DNA of 64,000 nucleotides. It comes from an uncultured Alistipes sp. (GTDB lineage Bacteria > Bacteroidota > Bacteroidia > Bacteroidales > Rikenellaceae). A model generated the notes under the pieces. The model was not told the origin of the DNA. It saw only the letters and a list, made by a program, of their open reading frames with translations, and did no database searches. The translations under genes were made by a program, and so were the position numbers. Positions 50,414-58,041 of the stretch are shown in pieces. The stretch lies in NCBI GenBank assembly GCA_900768045.1, contig CAAGBL010000099.1, positions 1-64,000 on the forward strand. The letters are read 5' to 3'. The number at the start of each line of letters is the position of its first letter. Position 1 is the stretch's first letter.

Positions 50414-51019
50414 CTACTTTAAATTACGTCTTATCAGCTCCGCCCATGCTGGCAAGACATTCGTGTAAGATTTGAACACTTTGCCATCTACTGCTCTAAA
50501 GAGGGGTCGAGCATCACTATTCTCTACTGAGTTATCGTACAAATAGCATCTATCGACTGCTCGTGCAGCTTCAATGCAATTTACCACTGATAGCTTGTAA
50601 CGAGAAATTATCTTTGTAATAGGAACATCGTGACCACCCTGCATTACTCGCTTTGCGATACGCATAGCATTTATTGTAGGCGACTCAGTACAAACGAAGA
50701 ACAGGCGCACAAAGTAACCTGCATCCTTGGCTCTACGAATATAATCCACCTTATCTTTACGTGATAGTACAGTCTCAAAAATTAGGCTTTTACGCTCCGC
50801 TAAACACCTCTCACGTAGCTCCTCGCAATAGACTATCGACTTCTTCACAGCCTCTGCAGAGTTCCAATCACCATATCGCTCTTGTGCCACAATGTCGGGG
50901 TTGATATATACAGCATCCTCCATCCACTCGTGACGTAATATCTGCTCCGTCACAGTGGTTTTGCCAGAGCCATTAGGACCGGCGATGACAATTAATACAG
51001 GTTTGTGATTACTTACCAT
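50414..51019 (-). CDS. Zeta-toxin-like P-loop kinase
   Basis: A 201-residue member of the zeta toxin/PezT-like kinase group. Family toxins phosphorylate UDP-N-acetylglucosamine and block cell-wall synthesis; this has not been shown here. Walker A is AGPNGSGKTTVTEQIL; the metal/catalytic segment is VYINPDIVAQERYG with conserved Asp; FETVLSRKDK follows as in zeta proteins; the lid segment ITKIISRYKLSV carries basic residues. The gene start overlaps the stop of the preceding small gene by 11 bases, a typical antitoxin-toxin layout. Alternative: a housekeeping nucleoside-type kinase, less likely given context. Confidence 0.8.
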   Translation of the reverse strand: MVSNHKPVLIVIAGPNGSGKTTVTEQILRHEWMEDAVYINPDIVAQERYGDWNSAEAVKKSIVYCEELRERCLAERKSLIFETVLSRKDKVDYIRRAKDAGYFVRLFFVCTESPTINAMRIAKRVMQGGHDVPITKIISRYKLSVVNCIEAARAVDRCYLYDNSVENSDARPLFRAVDGKVFKSYTNVLPAWAELIRRNLK

Positions 51020-51206
51020 TATCGCAAGTGTATTGAGCTAAATTATCAGACAATAGTCGCTCCAACTCTGCTTGGAACTTAGCCTCCGACTCAGCACCAC
51101 GGCGACGAGCCTCCTCTCCCGCAGCGTGCATCAACGCCTCGAGCTGTTCATCAGTAGGCTCATCAACGCCTGTTAGGCGATATTTTTTTAACTCCTGCTC
51201 CGACAT
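51009..51206 (-). CDS. Probable antitoxin paired with the zeta-like kinase
   Basis: A 65-residue acidic protein starting MSEQELKKYRLTGVDEPTDE. The chosen start follows the promoter's expected transcription start; an in-frame start at 51257 lies inside the promoter. It is mostly helical with an Ala/Glu/Arg-rich middle (LEALMHAAGEEARRRG). It does not resemble the classical epsilon or PezA antitoxins, but small genes of this Y-x-L-T-G-x-D-E-P-T-D-E-Q type are commonly found beside zeta-like genes in Bacteroidetes, as far as I recall. It overlaps the toxin gene by 11 bases. Confidence 0.65.
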   Translation of the reverse strand: MSEQELKKYRLTGVDEPTDEQLEALMHAAGEEARRRGAESEAKFQAELERLLSDNLAQYTCDNGK

Positions 51207-51221
51207 AACATATATTTTGAT

Positions 51222-51258
51222 GTTAGCAAAGTTAGCAATTATTGAGCAATAAAACAAA
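51222..51258 (-). promoter_or_regulatory. Promoter and likely operator of the toxin-antitoxin pair
   Basis: On the minus strand TTTG (complement of 51255-51258), 20 bases, then TAACTTTG (complement of 51227-51234). Two direct repeats GTTAGCAA (51222-51229 and 51231-51238) overlap the -7 box. A TTATTG-AG-CAATAA palindrome (51239-51252) lies in the spacer. Such overlap is what autoregulated toxin-antitoxin promoters look like. Confidence 0.6.
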
Positions 51259-51515
51259 AGTGCTCACTTATTTATTTAGTTTGCTTAATATTGAGTATTG
51301 TGCGACAGGAACAATCATAGAGTTTGTAGACAATTCTACGCCTCAAAAAACACGACAAACAATACAAATATCAAAGTAGCTAAGAATAACGGGGAGAATA
51401 ATGGTTGGTTATACAATCAGTCTTTTTCAGCAAACAAATCATCAAATTATTGTATTCAACCAATAGCAATCCTTAGCGCTGAGGATTTGAAGTAGATAAA
51501 TTCGCAACATAAATA
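51259..51515. other. Spacer with possible gene remnants
   Basis: No convincing gene. A 65-codon frame (51298-51495, +, non-ATG start, Asn-rich, ending QPIAILSAEDLK) and a short stretch in another frame reading IIEFVDNSTPQKTRQT look protein-like in parts but do not form one intact frame. This could be a decayed gene upstream of the toxin-antitoxin module. Confidence 0.25.
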
Positions 51516-51553
51516 AAACTGTCCAACCCCAAAGAGATTGGACAGTTTCTGTT
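51516..51553. terminator. Terminator-like hairpin downstream of the AraC gene
   Basis: AAACTGTCCAA (51516-51526) pairs perfectly with TTGGACAGTTT (51538-51548), followed on the plus strand by CTGTTTTT and preceded by AATAAAA. It could serve both strands and lies 23 bases past the AraC-type gene stop. Confidence 0.7.
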
Positions 51554-51575
51554 TTTAAGATGTTGTATGACAAGT

Positions 51576-52439
51576 CTACTCCTGAGCGGCAGCCTCACGC
51601 TTAGCACGGGCCTCCTTGCGAATCTTAAGCGGAGTCTTCTTCAGATACTTACGACAGAACAGGGCAAAGTGTCCATGGTTCGTGAAGCTATACATCTTGA
51701 TAATGCTCTTGAGTGGCACGTTGGTCTCGGTTAGCAGGTGCTCAATCTCGACAATACGCTGCTTCTGCATCCAGCTATATGGCGTGTCGTGGAACTCCTG
51801 CTTGAACATGTTGTTGAAGTGCTGAATGCTGAAGCCACAGATGTCGGCAAGCTCCTCAACGGTCTTTACACGTGGTGCATTGTTCTTCACGAGTGAGGCA
51901 AACGACTGGTTGCGGTCGAATAGGTTATAGAAGGTGCGTAGCTGAATCTGGGGAGTATAGAAGAACTTGAAGATGATGAACATCTCCTGAATCTTTGCAT
52001 GGTGGAGGTGGTTGCAGTGCATCTCATTCTTGAGGTATAGCTGCATAGAGCGCATAAATGCCTCGATAGCATCATTGAACGCCACCTGCGTAAATTTGTA
52101 GTTAATCTTCTTAATCTTGCCAACAATGCTGTTGAAAGGTATCATGTCGCATGTAGCGCCCGCAGTGATGAAGTGAGCCTTGATAATCTCGACATCTGTC
52201 AACGCCGTAACCTCGTAGTGGTAGGCACGATAGCAGAACACAAAGTGGCTCTCACGCACAACATACTCACGACGCTCCTCAGAGGTAATCTCGAAGCTAC
52301 CTGCTGTGAGGAACAAAAGGCTATTGAAATCGCCACGGTCAACAATTAGCTTCTCGCCCTCCTTAAGGGTGATATAGGTAAATCCCGCCTCGGGCTGCGA
52401 CGTGTAGGAATGACAGGTTGCTGGACACTGATTAGACAT
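51576..52439 (-). CDS. AraC-family transcriptional regulator
   Basis: A 287-residue regulator. The start MSNQCPATCHSYTSQPEAGF is chosen because the promoter -7 box at 52493-52500 leaves room for it. An N-terminal cupin-like sensor covers about residues 15-110. The C-terminal double helix-turn-helix (about residues 190-285) shows TVEELADICGFSIQHFNNMF and the signature SFTNHGHFALFCRKYLKKTP. The effector is unknown. No obvious target operon lies next to it: the DUF4435 gene is upstream on the same strand and the toxin-antitoxin pair is downstream. Confidence 0.9.
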   Translation of the reverse strand: MSNQCPATCHSYTSQPEAGFTYITLKEGEKLIVDRGDFNSLLFLTAGSFEITSEERREYVVRESHFVFCYRAYHYEVTALTDVEIIKAHFITAGATCDMIPFNSIVGKIKKINYKFTQVAFNDAIEAFMRSMQLYLKNEMHCNHLHHAKIQEMFIIFKFFYTPQIQLRTFYNLFDRNQSFASLVKNNAPRVKTVEELADICGFSIQHFNNMFKQEFHDTPYSWMQKQRIVEIEHLLTETNVPLKSIIKMYSFTNHGHFALFCRKYLKKTPLKIRKEARAKREAAAQE

Positions 52440-52492
52440 AGGTGGTAGTTTTTGGGTTATAGATACTATTCTATTTATTGTTATTTTACATA

Positions 52493-52522
52493 CAAATATA
52501 CGCAAATAAAATTGAAATCCAA
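52493..52522 (-). promoter_or_regulatory. Promoter of the AraC-type gene
   Basis: On the minus strand TTG (complement of 52520-52522), 19 bases, then TATATTTG (complement of 52493-52500). This is a textbook -33/-7 pair for this phylum, 54 bases upstream of the start. Confidence 0.65.
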
Positions 52523-52647
52523 GCTTTTTAAGCCCAAAAACATAAAAAAGTATGCAAATACAATAATTTTCGGTTCTTTTTTTCCGCCGAAAAGAACCGA
52601 AAACTTATCTATGAGGATATATATATAACGACAGGAATATAGGCTTT

Positions 52648-53718
52648 TTATGGCTCGAAGTTGCACCTAAGCATGACGGGGCGCTCCTGACGCTCCTTGA
52701 TTTTTGCTATCATAGCATCGAGATACTCCTGGATATCGTCACGCAAGCGTTTATACAACGGGCTCGACGTGTAGTTCTCGTTATCTAAGAGCACATCACG
52801 TATCGAGCGCAGGGTATTTGTATAGTTGTTTAGCTCATTTTTGAGCGCCACGCCCTCAACCTTCGACTCATGAATCTTGGCAATGGATAGCTGGCGCAGC
52901 TTCTCGCATACTGCCGAAAGTACAATCATAACGACATTGTCCATGAGCGTATGTCCATGCATGAACATATAGCAGTTATCCTCCTCAACACCAAGCTTTT
53001 TAAGGCACTCAGCGAACTTATCTATCTGCTCACGCATCTCGGGATTAGCCTCCAGCAAGGCCTTATGTCTGCGCTCGACGTTGCGCTGTAGCCATGCGAG
53101 CGTTGACTCGCCATTATGGCGAATGTCGACATATCCGAGGCGCACAGCAGCACGGAACTCGGCAAGCGTAAAGACGCTTTCGTGCGACAGCTGTGCCGAG
53201 TAGGCGTACCACAAGAAGAGGGGGTATATCACACGTGAGTAGTTGGCAAAGAACTCAACAAAATCGAATATGCGGGTGTCGTTCTTCGTGGCCTTCACGC
53301 AGACGTTATGTAGCGACGGAGCATAGCATAGGTAGTTCTCCGTAGCATAGACGTAGGTATGAAACATATTCTCGGCACCAAGCACCTCACGAGACTGCTC
53401 GTTAGCTCCGTCGAAAAGGTAGTCGAAGTCGGAATCTACGCATAGTATCACACGCTCGGGATCGGTACGGCCAATCATTGACATCAGCACCTTCTTACCC
53501 TTAGGCAGGTCATCACGGTTAGGCACCGATATTTCGAAGCGTAGGTAGGGGTTGCGGAAGTGGTCAAATATTCCACGCCAGAATGCAACATCCTCGTAGC
53601 CCTCGACAAATACGTGCACAAGGTGTCTCTCGTCCTCTGGTGGCAGAATATCTGGCAGGCGATCGGGGTTGTACGACGTGAGGTCACGACGACGTCTATG
53701 CTTTTTATTAGGTTTCAT
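52648..53718 (-). CDS. DUF4435-domain protein (TOPRIM-like)
   Basis: A 356-residue cytosolic protein of unknown function. The Arg/Lys-rich start MKPNKKHRRRRDLTSY could bind nucleic acid. The DUF4435 core shows HVFVEGYEDVAFWRGIF (conserved Glu) and RVILCVDSDFDYLF (D-x-D), the two acidic motifs that make the family resemble TOPRIM/OLD-type nuclease folds. A helical C-terminal half follows. DUF4435 proteins often lie near defence or mobile genes; here the neighbours are an AraC regulator and a zeta-like pair. Biochemical activity is unproven. Confidence 0.75.
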   Translation of the reverse strand: MKPNKKHRRRRDLTSYNPDRLPDILPPEDERHLVHVFVEGYEDVAFWRGIFDHFRNPYLRFEISVPNRDDLPKGKKVLMSMIGRTDPERVILCVDSDFDYLFDGANEQSREVLGAENMFHTYVYATENYLCYAPSLHNVCVKATKNDTRIFDFVEFFANYSRVIYPLFLWYAYSAQLSHESVFTLAEFRAAVRLGYVDIRHNGESTLAWLQRNVERRHKALLEANPEMREQIDKFAECLKKLGVEEDNCYMFMHGHTLMDNVVMIVLSAVCEKLRQLSIAKIHESKVEGVALKNELNNYTNTLRSIRDVLLDNENYTSSPLYKRLRDDIQEYLDAMIAKIKERQERPVMLRCNFEP

Positions 53719-53744
53719 AGTGGTAAAGTTACAAAAAATTTTTA

Positions 53745-53752
53745 TATCTTTG
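53745..53752 (+). promoter_or_regulatory. -7 box of the SUI1-like/glnA unit
   Basis: TATCTTTG, an exact TAnnTTTG match, 61 bases before the SUI1-like start and divergent from the DUF4435 gene. Confidence 0.5.
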
Positions 53753-53813
53753 TGTTAAGGAATATTTATTTATCTATAATTTATACATTATTATCTATTT
53801 AGAAGCCTTTTGC

Positions 53814-54155
53814 ATGAATAATGATTGGAAGGAGAGATTGGGAGTAGTATTCTCGACCAACCCCGACTATAAATATGAAACCTCAGCTGAGGAGGAGGCC
53901 ACAACGCTTGATCCCTCAAAGCAGAATCTTAAGATATGGCTCGACCGCCTCAAGGGTGGTCGTGTGGCTACGGTGGTGCGTGGCTTTGTGGGTAGTAGCG
54001 ACGACCTCGCAGCATTAGGCAAGGAGCTCAAGAAGAGTTGTGGCGTGGGTGGCACAGCCAAAGATGGCGAGATAATCATTCAGGGCGACCACCGTGACCG
54101 CATCGTAGAGCTACTTACTAAGGCTGGCTACCGCTGCAAGAAGGCAGGTGGATAG
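53814..54155 (+). CDS. SUI1/eIF1-like translation factor (YciH family)
   Basis: A 113-residue protein. The SUI1 fold covers about residues 38-112: LKIWLDRLKGGRVATVVRGF, then LGKELKKSCGVGGTAKDGEI, IIQGDHRDRIVELL and GYRCKKAGG. It resembles bacterial YciH, which can act on start-site fidelity. The N-terminal 35 residues are variable. The glnA gene follows after 39 bases on the same strand, so the two may be co-transcribed. Confidence 0.9.
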   Translation: MNNDWKERLGVVFSTNPDYKYETSAEEEATTLDPSKQNLKIWLDRLKGGRVATVVRGFVGSSDDLAALGKELKKSCGVGGTAKDGEIIIQGDHRDRIVELLTKAGYRCKKAGG

Positions 54156-54194
54156 CCTACAAAACAAACGAGTATAACTAATACACATATAATT

Positions 54195-55697
54195 ATGATA
54201 CGAGAGTTAGAATTAAACCCCAATAAGGTTGTTGCCTTCTTGGGTAAGCCTGCAAAGGAGTTTACAAAGGCCGATATCGTTCGCTACATCAGTGAGAATG
54301 GAATTCGCATGGTTAACTTCATGTATCCTGCGGGTGATGGCCGACTCAAGACACTCAACTTTGTAATCAACAATGCTGCATACCTCGACGCTATACTCAC
54401 ATGTGGTGAGCGTGTCGACGGCTCAAGCCTCTTCCCATTTATCGAGGCTGGCAGCAGCGACCTATATGTTGTACCTCGCTTCCGCACAGCCTTCCTCGAT
54501 CCCTTTGCCGAGATTCCTACGCTAACGATGCTCTGCTCATTCTTCAATAAAGATGGCGAGCCTTTGGCATCGGCACCTCGCTACACACTTCTCAAGGCGT
54601 GTGCCGCCTTCGAGCAGACTACAGGCATGCAGTTTGAGGCTATGGGTGAGTTGGAGTACTACGTTATTGCCGAGGACGAGGGTCTATTCCCCGCTACCGA
54701 CCAGAAGGGCTACCACGAGTCGTCGCCATACGCTAAGTTCAACGAGTTCCGCACCGAGTGCATGGCATATATCGCTCAGGCGGGTGGTCAGATTAAGTAT
54801 GGCCACTCGGAGGTGGGTAACTTTACCATCGACGGTCTTATCTACGAGCAGAACGAGATTGAGTTCTTGCCTACGGCGGCAGCAGAAGCGGCAGACCAGC
54901 TCGTCATCGCCAAGTGGATTATCCGTAACCTGGCATATCGCTATGGCTTCGACGTTACGTTTGCACCAAAGATTACTGCTGGCAAGGCTGGCTCAGGACT
55001 CCATATCCACATGCGCATCACGAAAGATGGTAAGAATATGATGCTCGAGGATGGCGTGCTCTCGCCTGTGGCACGTCGTGCCATTGCCGGCATGATGGAG
55101 CTCGCACCATCAATTACCGCCTTTGGTAATACCAATCCTACATCATACTTCCGCCTTGTGCCACACCAGGAGGCCCCTACAAACGTATGCTGGGGCGACC
55201 GCAACCGCTCGGTGTTGGTGCGTGTGCCTTTGGGCTGGTCGGCTAAGAGCGACATGTGCCGCATTGCTAACCCATTAGAGGGCGAGAGCGACTACGACAC
55301 TACACAGAAGCAGACTGTGGAGATGCGCTCGCCTGATGGCTCAGCAGATGTATATGAGCTTATCGCAGGCTTGGCTGTGGCTTGCCGCTACGGCTTCGAG
55401 ATGGAGAATGCCTTGGAGGTTGCCGATCGCACCTATGTTAACGTAAATATCCACCTCAAGGAGAACGAGGATAAGCTTCATGGCCTCGCTCAGCTTCCCG
55501 ATAGCTGTGCTGCCTCGGCTGACTGCCTCGAGAAGCAGCGTGCAATATTTGAGAGCCGTGGTGTCTTTAGTCCTGCCATGATCGACGGCATTATTAAGTC
55601 GTTGCGCTCATTCGACGACCGTAGCTTGCGTGCCGACATCGGCTCGGATAACGAGAAGATGCTGGAGCTTGTACACAAGTATTTCCACTGCGGATAG
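54195..55697 (+). CDS. glnA: Glutamine synthetase (type I-like)
   Basis: ATP-dependent synthesis of glutamine from glutamate and ammonium. The 500-residue protein has the beta-grasp N-terminal domain (VNFMYPAGDGRLKTLNFVI) and the catalytic domain with metal- and substrate-binding segments: AMGELEYYV, QNEIEFLPTA, GSGLHIHMR, NPTSYFRLVP and NRSVLVRVP. No clear adenylylation Tyr segment of the enterobacterial type is seen. Bacteroidales often carry both this type and GSIII; only this one is in the window. Followed by a long repeat-rich spacer. Confidence 0.9.
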   Translation: MIRELELNPNKVVAFLGKPAKEFTKADIVRYISENGIRMVNFMYPAGDGRLKTLNFVINNAAYLDAILTCGERVDGSSLFPFIEAGSSDLYVVPRFRTAFLDPFAEIPTLTMLCSFFNKDGEPLASAPRYTLLKACAAFEQTTGMQFEAMGELEYYVIAEDEGLFPATDQKGYHESSPYAKFNEFRTECMAYIAQAGGQIKYGHSEVGNFTIDGLIYEQNEIEFLPTAAAEAADQLVIAKWIIRNLAYRYGFDVTFAPKITAGKAGSGLHIHMRITKDGKNMMLEDGVLSPVARRAIAGMMELAPSITAFGNTNPTSYFRLVPHQEAPTNVCWGDRNRSVLVRVPLGWSAKSDMCRIANPLEGESDYDTTQKQTVEMRSPDGSADVYELIAGLAVACRYGFEMENALEVADRTYVNVNIHLKENEDKLHGLAQLPDSCAASADCLEKQRAIFESRGVFSPAMIDGIIKSLRSFDDRSLRADIGSDNEKMLELVHKYFHCG

Positions 55698-55699
55698 GC

Positions 55700-55927
55700 A
55701 ACAAAGAGAATAGGGAAGATAGGGAGAATAAGGAATTTAGGGAGTTTAGCGAGGCGCTATCGACATTTATCCACAAAGCCTAACCGCTAATCTTTTCGTT
55801 AGGGACAGATGGGATAAATGGGATAAATGGGATAAATGGGAAATTCCCATCGAGCGAAGCGTTACCCATCAAGCGTTAGCGCTCCTATTTATCCTATGCC
55901 CCTGCCCCCGTCAATTAGCGAGATAAG
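55700..55927. repeat. G-rich intergenic repeat, copy 3, with 9-bp iterons
   Basis: GGGAAGATAGGGAGAA near 55713-55728 matches copy 2. The 36 bases 55757-55792 match 14340-14375 in inverted orientation (31 of 36). A 9-bp unit GGGATAAAT is repeated three times in tandem around 55811-55840, and CCTATGCCCCTGCCC at about 55896 matches copy 1. A perfect DnaA-box 9-mer, TTATCCACA, lies at 55767-55775. There is no coding frame. Confidence 0.6.
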
Positions 55928-56055
55928 ATTTGTTGTCAGAAGGGTGCCGAGTGCTACACTCGGCAAAAATCCCGACGATGGGCTGTACTTAGGCGTACTG
56001 CTCATTGTCGGGATTTTTTGTTAGGGGCCGCAATCGACCCCTTATCACAACAAAT
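55928..56055. repeat. Cloverleaf repeat, copy 2
   Basis: Outer arms ATTTGTTGT (55928-55936) and ACAACAAAT (56047-56055). Hairpin 1 is TGCCGAGTG/CACTCGGCA as in copy 1. Hairpin 2 has ATCCCGAC/GTCGGGAT, where copy 1 has ATGGCGAC/GTCGCCAT: both sides changed together. Its upper stem is GATGGGC/GCTCATT with G-T wobbles. Hairpin 3 is AGGGG..CCCCT. T- and A-runs flank hairpin 2. It abuts copy 4 with no base between them. Confidence 0.8.
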
Positions 56056-56188
56056 ATTTGGAAGTTAGAAGCCGTGAGATGTGGTGCATCTGAAAAGTAA
56101 CTACCCCAGGATAGTAGTTAAACCTACAGCCTGGGGTAGTTATCTTTTTATGATGTGCCGCAGATTGCGGCTTATCACTTTCAAATTA
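56056..56188. repeat. Cloverleaf repeat, copy 4
   Basis: Outer arms ATTTGGAAGT (56056-56065) and ACTTTCAAAT (56177-56186), one G-T wobble. Hairpin 1 is AGATG/CATCT. Hairpin 2 is a 13-bp perfect TAACTACCCCAGG/CCTGGGGTAGTTA with a GTAG..CTAC tip, flanked by AAAA and TTTTT. Hairpin 3 is GCCGCA/TGCGGC. This is the most diverged copy in sequence, yet it keeps all four paired elements in the same order. Its last three bases are the complement of the TAA stop of the ABC transporter gene. Confidence 0.72.
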
Positions 56189-58024
56189 CTTGAAGCTTTG
56201 CATGGCAATTAGGTGCGCATAAATGCCATTGCGGGCGAGGAGCTCAGTATGAGTGCCCTCCTCGGCAACCTTACCCTTGTCGATAACATAAATCCTATCG
56301 GCATTATAGATTGTGCTGAGGCGGTGAGCTATGACTATTGAGGTACGTCCCTCAAGAAGCTTAGTAAGGGCATCCTGAACGAGCTTCTCGCTCTCGGTGT
56401 CGAGGGCAGATGTAGCCTCGTCGAGAATAAGAATCTCTGGGTTCTTGAGCACAGCACGAGCAATGCTGATACGCTGGCGCTGACCTCCCGAGAGCTTAGA
56501 GCCTCGGTCGCCGATGTTTGTGGCATAACCCTCGGGGCTCTCCATGATAAAGTTATGGGCATTAGCAACCTTCGATGCCTCAACCACCTCTTCGTGCGTA
56601 GCTGTAGGGCGTCCCATAAGGATATTACCCTCGATAGAGTCGTTAAAGAGGACTGTCTCCTGCGCCACGATACTCATCTTCTGGCGCAACGACTCTTGCT
56701 TGTACTCCTTGACATTCACGCCGTCGAACAACACCTCGCCCATCTGAACGTCGTAGAAGCGTGGTATGAGCTCGCTGAGTGTCGACTTACCACCTCCCGA
56801 AGCACCAACCAAGGCAACGGTCTCGCCCTTGTTTACCTTAATAGTCACGCCATCTATAACGTCACGCTCGCCGTCGTACGAGAAGTGCACATCACGAAGC
56901 TCGATAGAGTCTTTCAAACCCTCGAAGTCACGAGCATCGGGTAGATCCTGAACCTCGCTCTCGGAGTCGAGCATGGCGAAGATACGCTCTCCCGCAGCAA
57001 CACCCTGGTTGATGTTTGCAAACTGATCGATAAATGAGCGCAAGGGGCGTGTTATCTGCGAGAAGGCAGCAATAAAGGCGATGAAGCCTGCACCCTTAAT
57101 AAGGCCATTACCCACAAGAACACCTCCGAAGACAAGGATTACGGCAACAGCCGTGATGCCCATAAACTCGCTCATAGGCGATGCGAGCTGCTGGCGGCGT
57201 GCCATAGATATAAGGAGGTTTGAGAGCTGTGTATTGATATACTTAAACTTCTCGACAAGGAAGCCTGAGGCGTTGTAGCCCTTGATAATCTTGATTCCCG
57301 ACAACGACTCGTCGAGCACCGACACAAGCTCGCCCATGCGCTCCTGGCTACGCATAGCCGGGTGGCGCAGACGCTTCACTACACGACCGATGACAAGACC
57401 AACGATAGGGAGGAAGACAACGGCAAACAAAGACAACTGCCATGATATGCTAATCATGAGCACAAGGAAGCCGATGATGAGAAATGGATCACGGAAGGCG
57501 ACTTGAAGGGTATTGGTGATACAATATTGTACAACCATGACATCCTGCGTGATGCGCGACATGATGTCGCCCTTGCGCTGACCAGCAAAGAAGCCTACGT
57601 TGAGGTTGATGATATGTGAATACATGTCGTCACGCATGCGCTGAATGGTATTTACACGCAACCTCTCGACGGTCATCGCCGCAGCATAGCGGAAGGCATT
57701 GCTAAGGAAGTTCATCGTGATAGTGACAACGCCGAGGAGTGCCAAGAAGCGCACAGCACTAAACGACGCACCAAAGACACATGTGTAGAAGTAGCTGAGT
57801 ATGGCCGTAAAGCCCGCCTCGCTAAACTCGACACCTGGAAACTCATACAATGGCTGGAAGCCGAAGCCGCCATCGCTCTCAAACATTGCGTTGAGAATAG
57901 GAATAATCATTGCGTAGTTGAAGGTGTTGAACAACGCATGAAAGGCGGCAAAGAAGAAGTATGGTATGGTATATCGACTTAACGGCTTAGCAAAATTGAG
58001 TAGTCGTAAGTATGTTTTAAACAT
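56186..58024 (-). CDS. ABC exporter, MsbA-like (fused permease and ATPase)
   Basis: A 612-residue half-transporter that works as a homodimer in the inner membrane; lipid or drug export is the family theme. Six transmembrane helices fall within residues about 20-330. The nucleotide-binding domain shows Walker A LVGASGGGKSTLSEL, Q-loop in IVAQETVLFND, ABC signature KLSGGQRQRISIARA, Walker B ILILDEATSALD and the H-loop in IVIAHRLSTI. In Bacteroidetes this type is often called MsbA. It lies 17 bases downstream of nrnA on the same strand. Its stop codon is shared with cloverleaf copy 4. Confidence 0.9.
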   Translation of the reverse strand: MFKTYLRLLNFAKPLSRYTIPYFFFAAFHALFNTFNYAMIIPILNAMFESDGGFGFQPLYEFPGVEFSEAGFTAILSYFYTCVFGASFSAVRFLALLGVVTITMNFLSNAFRYAAAMTVERLRVNTIQRMRDDMYSHIINLNVGFFAGQRKGDIMSRITQDVMVVQYCITNTLQVAFRDPFLIIGFLVLMISISWQLSLFAVVFLPIVGLVIGRVVKRLRHPAMRSQERMGELVSVLDESLSGIKIIKGYNASGFLVEKFKYINTQLSNLLISMARRQQLASPMSEFMGITAVAVILVFGGVLVGNGLIKGAGFIAFIAAFSQITRPLRSFIDQFANINQGVAAGERIFAMLDSESEVQDLPDARDFEGLKDSIELRDVHFSYDGERDVIDGVTIKVNKGETVALVGASGGGKSTLSELIPRFYDVQMGEVLFDGVNVKEYKQESLRQKMSIVAQETVLFNDSIEGNILMGRPTATHEEVVEASKVANAHNFIMESPEGYATNIGDRGSKLSGGQRQRISIARAVLKNPEILILDEATSALDTESEKLVQDALTKLLEGRTSIVIAHRLSTIYNADRIYVIDKGKVAEEGTHTELLARNGIYAHLIAMQSFK

Positions 58025-58041
58025 GGTTTTTACGTTTCGTT

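Noticed and set aside
51298..51495. 65-codon frame on the plus strand downstream of the toxin-antitoxin promoter
   Set aside because: It starts on a non-ATG codon, has no recognisable domain and no promoter of its own, and protein-like stretches occur in two different frames. At best it is a decayed gene; kept only as a spacer note.
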